Assembly (NCBI RefSeq): GCF_040802235.1
Contig: NC_133164.1
Location: forward strand, 114,904,302 to 114,968,301
Source of the DNA: Manis javanica
Lineage: Eukaryota; Chordata; Mammalia; Pholidota; Manidae
Length of the DNA: 64,000 bases
Direction of reading: 5' to 3'
The notes under the pieces are model-generated. The model did not search any database and was not told the origin of the DNA. It saw nothing but the letters and a program-made list of their open reading frames with translations. The translations under genes were made by a program, and so were the position numbers. Positions within the stretch are counted from its first letter, which is position 1; each line of letters starts with the position of its first letter. Of this stretch, positions 37,156 to 49,623 are shown one piece after another.

Positions 37156-40100
37156 TTGTTGAAGAGTTTCTTACAAGGAATTTCTAAGAAGGACATTGTA
37201 TTTGATCTTGATAAAGAGTTTATTATACTGATTTCTTTACTATTTCTATGAACCATGGCAGGAAATAAAATGTTTACATTGTCATTGGCTTGGGTTTAGA
37301 AATGAATTAAGCCAAGTCTAAAGAGCAAAATTCAAAATTCAATGAACAAAAGAAAAAGCAACAATACAAGTATCTATGAAAGAAACAATTTTAGTGAAAA
37401 ATCTGAACAACTGATATATCAAAACTGTTTATTATTTGGAGTACCCATTCAATTTTTCAGTGTTTTTATAGACACTTCGAACATTTTAAATCATGTAATA
37501 TACACAATAACTTTATTTGCATCTTGTCTTCTTTTGCCTTTAACTTAGCTTTCATCATTTCATTCAAAAAATATTTATTTCGTACTTGGTATGCATCAAA
37601 CATTCTGAAAAATCACATTTTAGCTTCTGAGGCCAAATGACCAAATATTAGATTTGTGTTTCTAAAATATGGCTATTAAGCTATCAGGTGGAATCTATTA
37701 TTAGAGACATATTTTGACAAGAGTCTAGTCATTAAATGATGACAACCTCCATTGTTACTCTAAATCCTGGTGAATCAATAAGTTTTATATCTGCTTAGAG
37801 AAAGGGCACTAACCTTTAAATTAGTGCTTCACATGAAGAAGTAATTAGATGCTCACTTTTGGAGGGGTCGAACCATCACCAATTGTACAAATTCCTGCCT
37901 CTGAAGCCGCATTCATTAACGTAGTAATGAGCTGTTGAAATAGCAATGCAGAGCAAACCTACAATGCAGGGAAACTAATTGTCTTACGGGTACTTTCAGC
38001 TATCCTGCTGTTACAAAGGCAGATCTCCATGTAAGGTAGACATTTTAAATTCTGTGGTTGGTGAAATATGATGCTCTGTTCACAGATCTCAGACTCACGG
38101 ATTTCTGACACCCTGAATTGTAGATCTGATATCGTTCAGCAATTTAAGCAAAATGCCCCACGAAACTTCCTTAGTGTTATCCAGGGAGGTCTTTTTGCTG
38201 CATAAAATGGGGCTCCTTGATTCTCAACTTACAGAAGACCATGGTCAGAAAATCATCTCATCTCTTCTGTCTTGTTTCTTCATTCTGTCTTGAAGTACCC
38301 CATTTGGTCACACAGACATAAATTCTATTGGATATAAATTTGTAATAATAATTTATTTCCCTACAATTGGGCATTTAAAAATTAACCTGCTGGGGGCTAG
38401 ATCCATGTATGCTTGGCCTTTAGTCTATTTCACGTTCCTGTCCCTTCCTTCTGAATCTAGAGCTCCTTGAGAATCAGATCATAGCTCCTTATTGTCTATT
38501 TCCTATTCTTCCCCTTACCATTTTCTCCCTACCGTTTATCTATCATTTTTCTTCTAGTTTTGAGACACTTTCTTTCCCTTATGATTGTCAGGACTGATTG
38601 CACAGACATTTATGAACTCATTACTTTATGAAATACATTGTGCCATAGGATGTAAATGAGTTACATAGAGCATGGTCATAGTGCTTGGAAAGTGCATGAT
38701 CTTGTTTTCTACCTGCTAGGATGACATAAACCAGTGGTTATTCTTTAAGAGTCTCTAAATTTGCACATAGGAGATCATTAATTATATATTAATAACATTC
38801 TGGTTTAATGGATTATGTTTTTCTACATTGCCAAGAAACATGACTTCCTATACCAGTGTTCTGATCTCCAGCTTAACCCCAATAACATGGTCTTCTTGGG
38901 TTTTCAAATTTGATGCATTTGGCCACCATCCAACACCTAGACAGGTCCTTATGGCCTGTGTATAATGGGGACATTGAATGCAGCTAAAATGATTAAATAA
39001 AAACATTGTGTTACATATCACTATTAAACCTTGATGTAGTCTCATATTAACAAATTTCTTGTCACTTTTGCTTTGCATTCTATAGCTATAGCCTGCCATG
39101 ATTTAGTTGGCTCATTAATTATGCTATTTGCTGATTTTATGAAAGCTGAAATGGATTGAAAATTAGAATGGGAAGAAAATTAAATAATTGGAGAGCCAAC
39201 CACAAAAGACTTCCTTTTGAATTTCACTGATTAGCATACTCCATATGCTTTATAATCAATTGTGTCCCACAATTCAAAGTCAATATTTGTCCTAGCAATT
39301 TTAGCAAGTAGATTTTAGTTACAAGATGATGAAAGAAGCAAAATTAGAAATAATTTCTATGTTGAATTCATGTCTCTTGACTTTTTCATCTCTAATCAGT
39401 TGAATTCTAATTTGTTGAGTTACATATTGTAATGAAAACATTGGTGTTTTAGACATTTCTCATGTCTTTTTTCAATTATTTTACTATATTTTTAACATGT
39501 ACGTCTCTTAAGACTCAGATATTGAGAACTTACATTATTTAAAAATAAATTTTATGAGTTAATGCAACTCTTCCTTAATGAAGTGACAATGTATATGCAA
39601 GGCATAAGTCAAACAAAAAAATCATTAATTGGGAAAGAATGGGAAATTATAAATAGGATATATTGTGATACTTGATCACAAAGTACAGTATCAGGGCAAA
39701 GAGACTAGATGATGTCATTCTCTTGCCTGTGACAGCTAAATAAATAAATATTATTATTAACAATAATACTAAATAATACTAACCTTACTATCTACCTACT
39801 TCCCTGTCTGCCTCCCTAACCTATCCACCTACCCACATACAAGGAGAATCTTGCAAACAATGGCATCAAATGTGTTTCATAGTGTGTTTTCTCCAGTAGG
39901 AACCATTTTCCTTCTTTGTTCTTTGGAGTGTATCTTAACATAACAGTAGCAACCACAGTGGTTTCGATTTATTTATAATTAGTGGCATAGAGCTCACTAA
40001 TTACAGAATACATTATTTCTTTCCCTAAATTATCAATCCTGAGCTTAGATTCATTTCTAATTTGAGCTGTAAAATGAGCAATATACCAGTCCAAGAGGCT

Positions 40101-41593
40101 TTTAAAGCAGATTTATATAACAATGGGGTAAAATTAACTTCTCTGCAAAAGAAGAACACAGTTGAGTTGACATGAAATGCATTAAAAGTGATGCTTTCTG
40201 TCTTTCTCCTGGTAGCAGTTTGCCTAAAATCCATTGAAAAATGTTGTCATCTGCTTAGCTTCTGCAAATAGAAAGGGTGTATGGCTATAATGTAAATATT
40301 TTTATACCATGAGGTTTTAGCAAGAAACAGGTCTATGTGATTAAGATTTTCCTCTCTTTTTACTTCTGAGCCACAAAGTCAAAGACCAGTTGTAATTACC
40401 TGCCTTTCCCTTAGTCCCCCAAGGCTCGGACTGAAAATCTGTAACATTTGTAAATCTGTTAATACTGAAGACTAAATTGTTAGGACATGGGAATGATCAA
40501 TACATTTATGATCTTGAGGGTAGACATAAGAGATTGTAGAGGTTCCATTTTGATTTTTGAAAACATGTTTTCTATAACTTCTGTATCTCTGTTTAAAGAC
40601 ATTGTTTCCTAAGTGAATTTGCATCTTTGATAGACTAGTGCAGCAATTACTTGGTTTCCCCTACAGTGTCTCTTGAATGGCTAGATAAACTCTCACTCAT
40701 AAATAGCTAAGTTAACAGAATTCTTGATAACATTTACATGGGACATAAAATTCAGCTTTCTCCATGTTGTTTCATGAATGGAATGCATTGTTTTATATTG
40801 TGAGATTTGCCATTCCGTCACAATGTCAATTAATATGACATTATCTCAAAAATTATGTTACTGATGTCTGGGAAGACTGCAGACATCAGTAGAAAACAAA
40901 AGTCATGTGAAAAACACCATCATATATAACTTTATTAACCTATATAACGTATATCAAGTATGATGAATAAGTAAAGTGGAAAACTAATATTTGAATGATG
41001 GGAGTAGACAGACCCATCTTTTTGTTTAGGTACTTATTTGGGCTTTTTCTTAGAGAGGCAGCCCCATTTCCTGATCTCCAAGTTCTTGGTTGAGCTTAGC
41101 CGTGGGACTGCAGTGGACTCTTCTTAATGGAAGGCAGAGAGGGAAGGTATTCTCTTATGGAGAAATTACTATTGCACCTACATTTATCATGCATCAGTAA
41201 AAGCATCTCTCTCCGCAAAATGCCAATTCACTTTCTCCCACTGCTTATTCTGTGACTCCTATGTTTCAGCTCTACTGAAGTATGCTTCTATCAGCACTGT
41301 GATTAATTTTGTTATCTGCTTATAAATACCATTCTTCATTTAAGATATTCACTGTGTTGACAAGTAGGATGTTGAGTCAGTTTTGTAACCTAATGAGTCA
41401 GTTTGCCATCTCTGCCTTCAAATCGTATCTCTCTGCTTTGCTACTTAATCTTTAAGTAAAAAAGCTACTGCTAAGCCCTGTAGCTCTGCAAGTACACTTG
41501 CTAAAATCATCAAAAGGAATTTTGCTTACAGTTAGAGATTTCTACAAATAGCTCCTTACCTGAAGCTTGCCTCCTCCAGGAGATAAGAAAATG
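37156..41593. other. No recognised gene; AT-rich DNA
   Basis: Nothing definite was recognised. A CATTCAAAAAATATTTATTT segment at about 37560 is a possible reversed L2 3' end. A 12-bp hairpin lies at 40859-40891. Low-complexity AAT/ATT-rich DNA at 39738-39780 is followed by a pyrimidine-rich CTACCTACTTCCCTGTCTGC stretch. Confidence 0.45.
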
Positions 41594-41950
41594 TGTATGA
41601 GAATATTGATTGTGCTGTCAGTGAGTTTTAGGAGCATCATGACCAGACCTAGGCTGGCAGAAGTCAACTAACCAAGGACACGGAGTTTCTCCACTTCCTC
41701 GAATGCTTGCTGGGGCCCAGATGTCTGCAGCCCTCAGTCCTCTCTAACCTGCTCCCCAACTCGCTCCCCCTTTCCCTAGCATAAAAGAAGCTTGCCATCC
41801 ACCCTGTGTTAAGATGGTGCTTTAGGACGTTAGCCCACCATCTTCTTGGTCAGCTGGCTTTCTGAGTAAAGTTGCTTTTCTTGCAACACCTCTTCTCCTG
41901 ACTTACTAGCATGTTGTGCGGCAAGTGGCGCGAGCTTGGATTTGATAACA
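41594..41950 (+). mobile_element. Solitary LTR of an ancient endogenous retrovirus
   Basis: The segment has the order of a retroviral LTR. A U3-like part rich in C and T is followed by a TATA-like ATAAAAGA (41781-41788), and an R region begins near TGTGTTAAGATGGTGC. AGTAAA (41865-41870) is a degenerate poly(A) signal. U5 text CTTCTCCTGACTTACTAGC precedes the terminal TTTGATAACA. Similar 'AAGATGG...CATCTTCT' and 'GCGAGCTTGGA' text is characteristic of class I ERV LTRs in mammals. The sequence after 41950 shows no primer-binding site and no internal gene, so it is a solo LTR. The 5' boundary is approximate and no target-site duplication was confirmed. Confidence 0.75.
41811..41844 (+). promoter_or_regulatory. 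Stem-loop in the R region of the LTR
   Basis: AAGATGGTG (41811-41819) and CACCATCTT (41836-41844) are perfect 9-bp complementary arms flanking a 16-base loop, shortly upstream of the AGTAAA signal. Confidence 0.6.
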
Positions 41951-42954
41951 GTTTGAGTCTGAGTTTTCTTGACCTCAGTATTCATGCCCTTACTGCACCT
42001 CCCCACTGTGCTTCCCTTACAAGGAAAACACTAGTTACACCTTGTAGCTCGCATGTTGGGCCGCGACGCCTCATCCAGCCCACCAAGCGGCATGCACAGT
42101 TAGCCTACTTAGTCCACCCAAAGCACAATTACTGTGGACTTACGCAGCCTAGTATTACATAAGGTCTTTCTTTATTTTCTACTTTCTGAATAGAGGGGAC
42201 TCATATAATTTTGAAAACAGAATCTGTCATATTAGTGTACTACCTGTATAACACAGAAAACAGGAGAAGTTTTCAACCTTTCTAAGGAAATTGGAAGCTG
42301 GGTTGTATTAGTGGTGCTACAAACCAAGAGGGTAAGTTCTTCTTTGACTTGACTGGCTTTTGTAGGAAATCTCTTCTACAGCTTGGGACCTCTGTATCTT
42401 TTGTGAATGACTCACAGAGTTCAAGAGGTGAACTGTGATAAGAGGAATGGGGAATATGAGTCTCAGCAATATAGCCCCTCATGAATATTTTCTTTCAGTT
42501 TCCACTAAGGTAGTATCAGGATATTTTAAAAAATCATTATTCATGGCATGACTTATTGTAATATAGTAGCAAGATTAGTATACATTATATAAATCAATCC
42601 CACAGCTCAGCTATGACATTCAAGGAAACTTACAGGCATTGTCAATAGTTAAAATACGTCAATTGATACTTAATATGTGCTGGGCAGTCTTCTGAGCAGT
42701 TACAAATACCAGCCAGGGAGTATATGTGATAATGCATTAAGGATGGTCTATGTTGGATAATTCAGGTGATATTATAATAATGATAATAATGGTGAAAATG
42801 ATGGTGGAAGTAATAATTATATCAAGAATACTTATTTTTTAATAATAAAAGTATTTGTTAAGTGTACTTGCCTTTTTAAAACCTGATTGTTTAAACCTAA
42901 TCTTACTATAGTAAATCTCAACCCTGCTGCCTCTTAGAATCACACAGGAGGTTT
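41951..42954. other. No recognised gene; MIR fragment inside
   Basis: Apart from a short MIR fragment at 42655-42725, no feature was recognised. CpG-containing sequence around 42055-42085 has no identifiable role. Confidence 0.45.
42655..42725 (+). mobile_element. MIR fragment
   Basis: TTGATACTTAATATGTGCTG then GGCAGTCTTCTGAGCAGTTA matches the MIR 5' segment (TTACTATGTGCCAGGCACTGTTCTAAGCGCTTTACA). Confidence 0.75.
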
Positions 42955-43525
42955 TCATGGTTTTTCTGGCTAAAATATTTAGATTTTATAGAAAAGTGGC
43001 AAAGATATGAAAGGGAGTCAGCATATTTCCTTCATTGAAAGTCTATAATGTTAATATCTTAAATCATCATGACACACTTATCAAAATTAAGTCTGGCACA
43101 ATACCATTAACTAAACTGCAGACTTTATTCAGATGTTACCAATTATTCCACTAATATCTTTGCTGTTCCAGGATCCAACGGAGACTTTTAAGTGTTTTGC
43201 GTTCTTAGTCTCTGCTAATTGGTGGGAATTTCCCAGTATTTTTCTTTCATAACCGTGACAATTTGAAGAGTATGGCTAGGCATTTTGCAGAATGTCCCTT
43301 AATTTGGGCTTACTGATGTCATATTGTGACTAAGTTAGGATCATGCATTTTCAGGGAAAATGCTGCAGAGGTGAAATTCCCTTCTTGTTGGTGTCATACC
43401 AGCAGGTCACGACTCCCACTTGACTTCTTTCTAGGGAGCTAAACCATGAGCACTCCGCTGAGGTAGGATCCCGCTGTCAAGTTATTGTTTTTCCCTTTCC
43501 GTACTGTTTGTGAAAAAGGAGTTCA
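42955..43525 (-). mobile_element. L1MC-type 3'UTR (LINE-1)
   Basis: Reversed L1MC 3'UTR landmarks appear in order: ATGTTAATATCTTAAATCAT, CATTAACTAAACTGCAGACT, 'TTATTCAGATGTTACCA', GTTCCAGGATCCAACGGAGA, CGTGACAATTTGAAGAGTAT, GAATGTCCCTTAATTTGGGC, GATCATGCATTTTCAGGG and 'AGTTATTGTTTTTCCCTTTCC'. Diverged, non-coding. Confidence 0.85.
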
Positions 43526-43619
43526 GTCTGCCTTCCAGGAGGGATATGAAGGGAATTAAATCCACCTTCTAGAGGAGGCTGTCAGAGAACTGTGGACCTA
43601 TCTTAAACCCATCACCATA

Positions 43620-43712
43620 ATTAATACCTATCATTTACAGCATTTATTATGTTCCAAGTGCTCTACTAAACACTTTGCCTGTAATTTATAATTTTCACAA
43701 CAGATATTATGT
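43620..43712 (+). mobile_element. MIR fragment
   Basis: AATACCTATCATTTACAGCA, then TTATTATGTTCCAAGTGCTC and CTAAACACTTTGCCTGTAAT follows the MIR 5' half. The match ends with an AGATATTATGTC segment. Confidence 0.8.
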
Positions 43713-44459
43713 CTTTCTTTATAACCTCTCTCATTTGTTCAGAATTTTTTATTCCTAAAATTTATGAACTTCTTTCCAGCACTTATTTTTACATAGCACG
43801 TATTTTACCCACACTTGACTGCTCGCCTCCACGTTTCTCCAGTTCTGCTTCTAGCCCGAACTTAATGAACTCAATCTACTCAGACGGAAAATTTTAAGAG
43901 CCCTAAGTTCACCTTTAACAAAACCAAAAACAGAAACATCTTCACCACCCTGGGCTTTATAACTTTACAACAATACCTGCCCTTGACTATTCCCTCCACT
44001 TTCTGTCCTGTTCCACACCTGTATGCTCACCTCCTGATAACCTGTTCATAGTCGCTCTTTATTCCCTTACCATTCTGTCTTAGACATACTTCACTCTCAC
44101 TTCCCTCTCTACCATGTCACAAATTGTCACTTGTCCTATATTTTATTTTCCCAAAGCCACAGATCAAGTCATTTTACTTCTGGGAGCATTTCATACTTTA
44201 CTGTCTTCTTAAACTATTTTTCCTTTCTCTTTGTTTCAACAGTCTTCTCTTTCATTCTTTATCTTTTTCTACCCATCACACTGCCTACTCTTAAAATCTT
44301 CTTTGCTGGCCACTCTCTTTCCAAGCTTTAAAACTAGAATTCCTTTGTAGTACTTGACTAACCCATCTAACAATTAATATTTTCATTCAGATACAAATCA
44401 CAAAATTAACACATGCAAAGCCAAGCCTTTGTATTTCCTCTCCTAATATTCTCCTTTTC
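43713..44459. other. Pyrimidine-rich DNA, possibly upstream L2
   Basis: C/T-rich sequence resembling the body of an L2 element continues into the clear L2 3' region at 44460, but no specific landmark could be fixed. Confidence 0.4.
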
Positions 44460-45360
44460 TAGGGTCTTGATCTCAATGATTGACATCATCATTCACTCCC
44501 TTGCTTAGATTTTAAGATTAAATGACATCCTTGACTCTTTTCTTCTCTGTTAACTAATATCCAGTGCATCACAAATCCTATTACTCAACCTTGGAAGTAT
44601 TTTCTGCATATTACTCCCTCTCCCTTCTTCCACAGCCACTGTGCTGTTTGAATCCACAAAGGTACCATTGTTAGACAAATACATTTTACTAGGCAATCTC
44701 CTGATTTTCTTATTTCCACACTCACTTCACCATAGTCTCTTCCCCATAAGGTAACCAGTGTGATTATGTGAAAATATAAGTATTTTTTCACCGCTGTTAT
44801 CAAAGATCTTCACATATTCTTTTGATCCAAAATTAATCTAAAATTCTGAACATAGTCTGCAAGACCTTATGTAATCTAATCTCAGCACATGCATTTCTGC
44901 TTCTCATTCCCCTGGTTCCAGCCACGATGCTCTCGCTGTTCTTACGTTAATGTGATGAGCTCCTGTCCCAGCCCCAGCACTCCGTGGCGCCTTTGTCTAC
45001 CTGTAGGTAACACCCTTTCCATAGAGATTGTCATGGTTTTGTCTTATACTCCTTTTATTCTATTGTGTTCCAGAATTATAACTTCAGAAGGGGTTTTCCT
45101 CACCACCATATCTAAAATAACACAGCTGTAACTCTATTTCCCCTTACTCTACTGAATTTTTCTTCATTGCATCCATGTTACCTGACACTGTGTTATTTAT
45201 TCTCTGGTTGTTATTGTTATTTGTCCTCACAAGGATGTAGATGCCCTCACCAGAGCAGTCGTACCTGTTTCACTCTCCGCAGCACGCCCAGAGCCTAGGA
45301 GAGGGTCTGGCACACCATGAATACTCCATGGATATTTGTTGCAGAATTTATTAAGTAAAG
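44460..45360 (+). mobile_element. L2 LINE, long 3' fragment
   Basis: Clear L2 landmarks in order: GACATCCTTGACTCTTTTCT, 'TAATATCCAGTGCATCACAAATCC' in part, TTACTCAACCTTGGAAGTAT, GGCAATCTCCTGATTTTCTT, 'AACCAGTGTGATTATGTG', CTGCAAGACCTTATGTAATC, GGTTCCAGCCACGATGCTCT and 'GAGCCTAGGAGAGGGTCTGGC'. It ends in GAATACTCCATGGATATTTG and a TTGCAGAATTTATT terminal repeat. One of the best preserved L2 relics of the window; no coding capacity. Confidence 0.88.
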
Positions 45361-46744
45361 GAAAAAGATGATGCAAATGATAAAATAAATATTATTATAA
45401 CAACAATAAATACAAGTGATAAGTGGTTAGCATTATTAGACCCACGATATCCTGCTGCCCCTGCTTGGTTTGCCCTTTCCTGCTTTTGTCATATCCGGCT
45501 TGGTTCCCATTCTCAGTCTCGCTCCCCTGCCAGCAGCGGAGGTGCTCCAGCTAGAAGCACTTGTGTGTTCACAAGGTTGTCCTAGAGACGACATCTGGCC
45601 TCTGAAATTGGCCTCCCCTGAGCTCCTACAGCATTGGTTTCTATTATGTAAATAGGTTATGATTATTAAGATTTTCATAATCATAAATAATAATAATTAT
45701 TATATATAATATAAATTATAAAAATATAATAGTCTCTTAAGACTATTAGAATAATTAAATGAACAAGGCACCTGAAAATACTCTAAAAACTAAAAAAGAC
45801 TTAGGAGATTTTATTTATATTATTATTTATTTGTAGTATGCTTTATCATTTTCTACTAGCAGCCACAAACACATCTTTAGTGAGACAAATCTGCATAGCA
45901 AAACTCTAAGTCTCTACTATCAGTTATGTCCGCTAAGTAAGATACTGTCAATCAAGTGTCCTCTGTAGAGTTGTGACACCTGGTAGCTCCTTTTCATACC
46001 CCCGTCTGCTTCATACTTGCCCCACTTTCTCATCTTCTTCCTGACAATTATTTTGCAATAGGACCTAGAAAGCTCTGAAATTTTTCTTCTTTGGAATATT
46101 GTGTCGAATTGGTACTCCAGAATTTATTTATCCTTAAGCTTGCACCATAAGTTTACCTAATTCACCCATCTATGTAAACTTCCCTATATTTGGCTTTTTT
46201 TAGAAATGAGTTTTTGCCTCAAAAAAACATTTCTTTTGCAACTTTTAATTTCTCTTAATACAATAGTGATAATTATCCCGTGTTTATAATCTCTACTACT
46301 GTTTGACTGTGTGCCTCTAATGTTTTCTATTTTAGAAATTGGCTTAGCATAATAAGTGCTGCATAATTTTTTATATCAAGTTTTACACATTTATTTTACT
46401 ACTTTAATAAGTCATGCCTACTACCAATGGCAGTAGCACTAAATCAAATACAAAGCTTTTTTGGTGTGCTGTGGTATTTTACTTTACATTTCATAATGAA
46501 ACAATCTGTAATAGAAGTATTTTCTGTTACTTTCTAAAGCAGACTTTTAAAATTCTTTTAACCACTCTCTCAAGTATTCTGTGTGCAAATGTCATATCAG
46601 ATAAAGTTAGCAAACAGTTCTCACTCCATGAGAACAAATAGACCAAATAAAAAGGGCATATTCAAAACTCAACTGCCATAAAAGCATAATAAAATAAATT
46701 AGATCAGAAGATAGTATATGAAAACGTTATGGTTTAAAAGTCTA
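45361..46744. other. No recognised gene; AT-rich with a small GC-richer patch
   Basis: A somewhat GC-richer patch (45455-45630) contains no identifiable gene. An AAT/TAT-rich simple-sequence tract spans about 45660-45735. Nothing else was recognised. Confidence 0.45.
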
Positions 46745-46840
46745 GAGACAAAGTGTCTTATTCTAGTTTTACTTTTAATTAGCAGTGTGATATTGGGAAG
46801 CTCATTTAATATTCAAATTTCACACAGTTCAGGTATTTGA
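46745..46840 (-). mobile_element. MIR fragment (first of two)
   Basis: TTTTAATTAGCAGTGTGATA then TTGGGAAGCTCATTTAAT corresponds to the reversed MIR phrase ACTAGCTGTGTGACCTTGGGCAAGTTACTTAA. Confidence 0.6.
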
Positions 46841-46990
46841 TCTTGAGTCAAATAATTTGGTTGCTATCTCAGCTTTGATACTTGGCATAGTTAGTTTCTT
46901 AGCCTGTCTTCTCATCTGTAAAATGGGAACATAGTGCCTATCTTCTCAAGATATGAATGAATATAAAATGTTATATTCATGCTAAATAGT
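46841..46990 (-). mobile_element. MIR fragment (second of two)
   Basis: TTCTTAGCCTGTCTTCTCAT followed by CTGTAAAATGGGAACATAGT, CCTATCTTCTCAAGATATGA and 'GAATATAAAATGTTATAT' matches the reversed MIR core and 5' part. It lies directly after another reversed MIR piece. Confidence 0.8.
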
Positions 46991-47764
46991 TTCATGATTC
47001 ATTTATTATATAATTTTATACCCTTAATTATTAATAAATATGAAATGAGGGTTTTAATCAGAACTTATATATTCTACTGTTATTTGGGAGCCACTATTAA
47101 GTTGATAAATGGCTTAGTGGTTAAGCATGACATTGTAAAGAAAAGTTCAATGGCTGTAATAATCGTGTTTATGTATATGGCTTGCTGAAAAGTCAAAAGC
47201 AATTGATATTTTAATATTTAAATGCATATGTGTAATATGCAACTAATTATTTGTGATTTTATTGTAGCAAAACACAATGACTACATTAATGTTTAATTGA
47301 ATTGATGACTTGAATGGTTTGATTAAATTAGCTTTATTAAAACCAATTGGTTTATTAAACCAATTAATTTTATTAAACAATTTTAGTAGTTTTATTAAAA
47401 TGATTTTATTAATTATATGAATTAAACTAATACATTTAATTGATTTTGTAGTTTTACTTTTAAAAAAAATTTTGGTTTTTATAAGTTTAAAACCTGAAAC
47501 CATGAGTATTTTATGCCCACTTCTATATATGAATTTTAAGTAAGATTAGAGTTAAAAAAATTTCAAGTCTACAGTGAATTTTCCCATCAGATGTTCTTAT
47601 TTTAAGAGAGCTTTCAGTATTACAGCATCATTGCCAATCCTTTATCTGTAAATAGTTGTTTTTAGTTCATCCTTTGGACTCAAGGGAAAGCTGTTGTCTT
47701 TTAGCTCATGAATAGCATTCTTTAGTCTCTGCCGACAGAAATTGCTTCAGAAAAATCCATGACT
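46991..47764. other. AT-rich DNA with a periodic TTTATTAAA tract
   Basis: No gene. The stretch 47280-47470 repeats TTATTAAAACCAATTGG-like units; see findings. Confidence 0.5.
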
Positions 47765-47880
47765 TTTTTTATTCATTCTATGAACAAACATCTATTATGC
47801 ATAAAACTAGATACTGAAAACACAAAAGGATAGAAATTTCTCCCTTTAATAGTTGTATTCTAGTTGGTGAGAGAGAAGAA
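47765..47880 (-). mobile_element. L2 3' end fragment
   Basis: TTATTCATTCTATGAACAAA, 'CATCTATTATGCATAAAACTAG' in part and TAATAGTTGTATTCTAGTTG is the reversed L2 3' terminus (CATTCAACAAATATTTATTGAG ... GGAGCTTACATTCTAGTGG). Confidence 0.75.
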
Positions 47881-49344
47881 CCATCACTTTTACTCAAGGA
47901 TGAAGGGAATCATGGCAAAGATATGCACAGAATCCGGTGGGAGCCTTCATTCCACCCACAAACTTCTCAGGCTTTTTTGCTTCTTTGCCTCAGTGGGATG
48001 TAATATCTAGGATTGAATAAGGTCGTATCTCTAAACCATCAGCAAGCCGTTATATCATCATTTATTTCAATCACTCTGATCCCAGGCAGATTAGATCTCC
48101 AGGATGCAAATATTTTGAAGAGTTTTGTTCGGTTTGGTTTGGTGTTTTTTTAATTGCCAGGTGGTGTTTTCTCTTTGCTATCAACTCACTGCTTTTCTGG
48201 ATGTTTTCTTCTAAATTACTATCTTCAGAAGGATAAAGGTTGCAGAGGGTGCAGGACAGCAGAGGTACCCCTTCGCAGGAAGTACATATTCCGGTCATGT
48301 TGAGCTCCTTGTGTTGCCTTCTGGGAGCTGTGCTGGCATGGCCATGGGGTGAAGACAGAATCAGCCAAACCTGCAGGATGATTCACCCTTTGGGCGATGG
48401 ATGACTGTGGCTCACAGAGATTCTGAATTTTCCATGGTCACTTAACACCCCCAGGCTTGTCAGTCACATGAGTTAAAATAAAGACTTCACAAAGGCTTAG
48501 ACTTCGAGATATATTTGAGGGAAAACAGTAACATTTTCTGACCCAAAAATAATTTTAAAACGTGAATGATCATATTTTAATGAAAAGAAGACTCAAGTAC
48601 TTTGAAGGTTGTCCTAGCTGACATCAATTTAACTGATTCACTCTCCCCTCCATTCCTTCAGTGGAGCATGTGGAAGGATGCTCTTGGCAGACTGTGTTCT
48701 CACTGCTCGGGGGCCACTCTCTAGTGTGCTGGTGGCCTCTGCTCTCATCAGTTGAGCTGTATGCTTACTGAGAGTTCATCACATTTATTCCCAAACTGGT
48801 TAATGCCTGCTGCTCTTGTTACTGCAGTTTACATAACTTAATTAAACCTTACATGAATCAAATAAAAAGAGAATAAATGTTCCCATAGAAAATGCTGAGT
48901 CCTTTGGAATCTTGATAAGTCATGGCACTGAATATAAAATTGTTAAACTAGTTCTGCCATATAACTGTTAAGGCATAAAAATGCACACGATAACACTTTA
49001 AGGAACTCTGACCTGTGGATTGTGAATTATGGGTCATTTATGCTGGAAAGTTGTGTCAGAACCCCAATCAGCAGTAATGCTGCAAAGAGGAAGGCCCCTA
49101 TATTACATAAAATGCTGGCATTTTGTTGAATAAATGCACAGACAAATGTTTTAAGTTAAAATAAGATATTTAAAGTCTCTGTATATGTTTCATAATTCTC
49201 AGCTTTAACTGAATTTCCATAAATCATCTATTACCAGTCAAAAATATTTTGAATAATAGGGCACTATTAAAAAGAAGATGGAAACATGATAAAAAGAAGA
49301 GACTGAGACTACACAGCACAATTCCTACTATATTAAGTATGAAC
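47881..49344. other. No recognised gene or repeat
   Basis: Moderately GC-balanced DNA between 47900 and 48800 without identifiable exons, then AT-rich sequence up to the inverted repeat. Confidence 0.45.
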
Positions 49345-49623
49345 TATTATTTTAATAATAATAATACCATAGAATTGAAAAAACTAGTTTCACCAATGTG
49401 AAGTCAACTGGGTACCTATTTAAAGTGGAAAGTAATATTTTAAGACTAAACCATCCTTCCAAATTCCTGCAAAGATAAGTATTTGGAGACAGAGCATTTT
49501 GGAAAGTGAATGACAAACATTTTATCTTCGATAATACTATCCTGATGCCTTTATTCTTTACCTGTAGTTTTCAATGAAAACTAGTTTTTTCAATTCTATG
49601 GTATTATTATTATTAAAATAATA
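49345..49623. repeat. Perfect 46-bp inverted repeat with 187-bp spacer
   Basis: The left arm 49345-49390 and right arm 49578-49623 are exact reverse complements over 46 bases. Each arm combines an AAT-rich part with the unique part CCATAGAATTGAAAAAACTA. The first base beyond each inner edge mismatches. Further inward the two halves still show patchy similarity (for example left AAGTAATATTTTAAGA against reversed right GATAGTATTATCGAAGA). The whole 279-bp unit therefore looks like an older imperfect palindrome with made-perfect ends. No target-site duplication or known transposon terminus was recognised. Confidence 0.95.

Noticed and set aside
45436-45684. Overlapping open frames on both strands in a GC-richer patch
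   Set aside because: Both are short and dissimilar to known proteins; attributable to local GC content.
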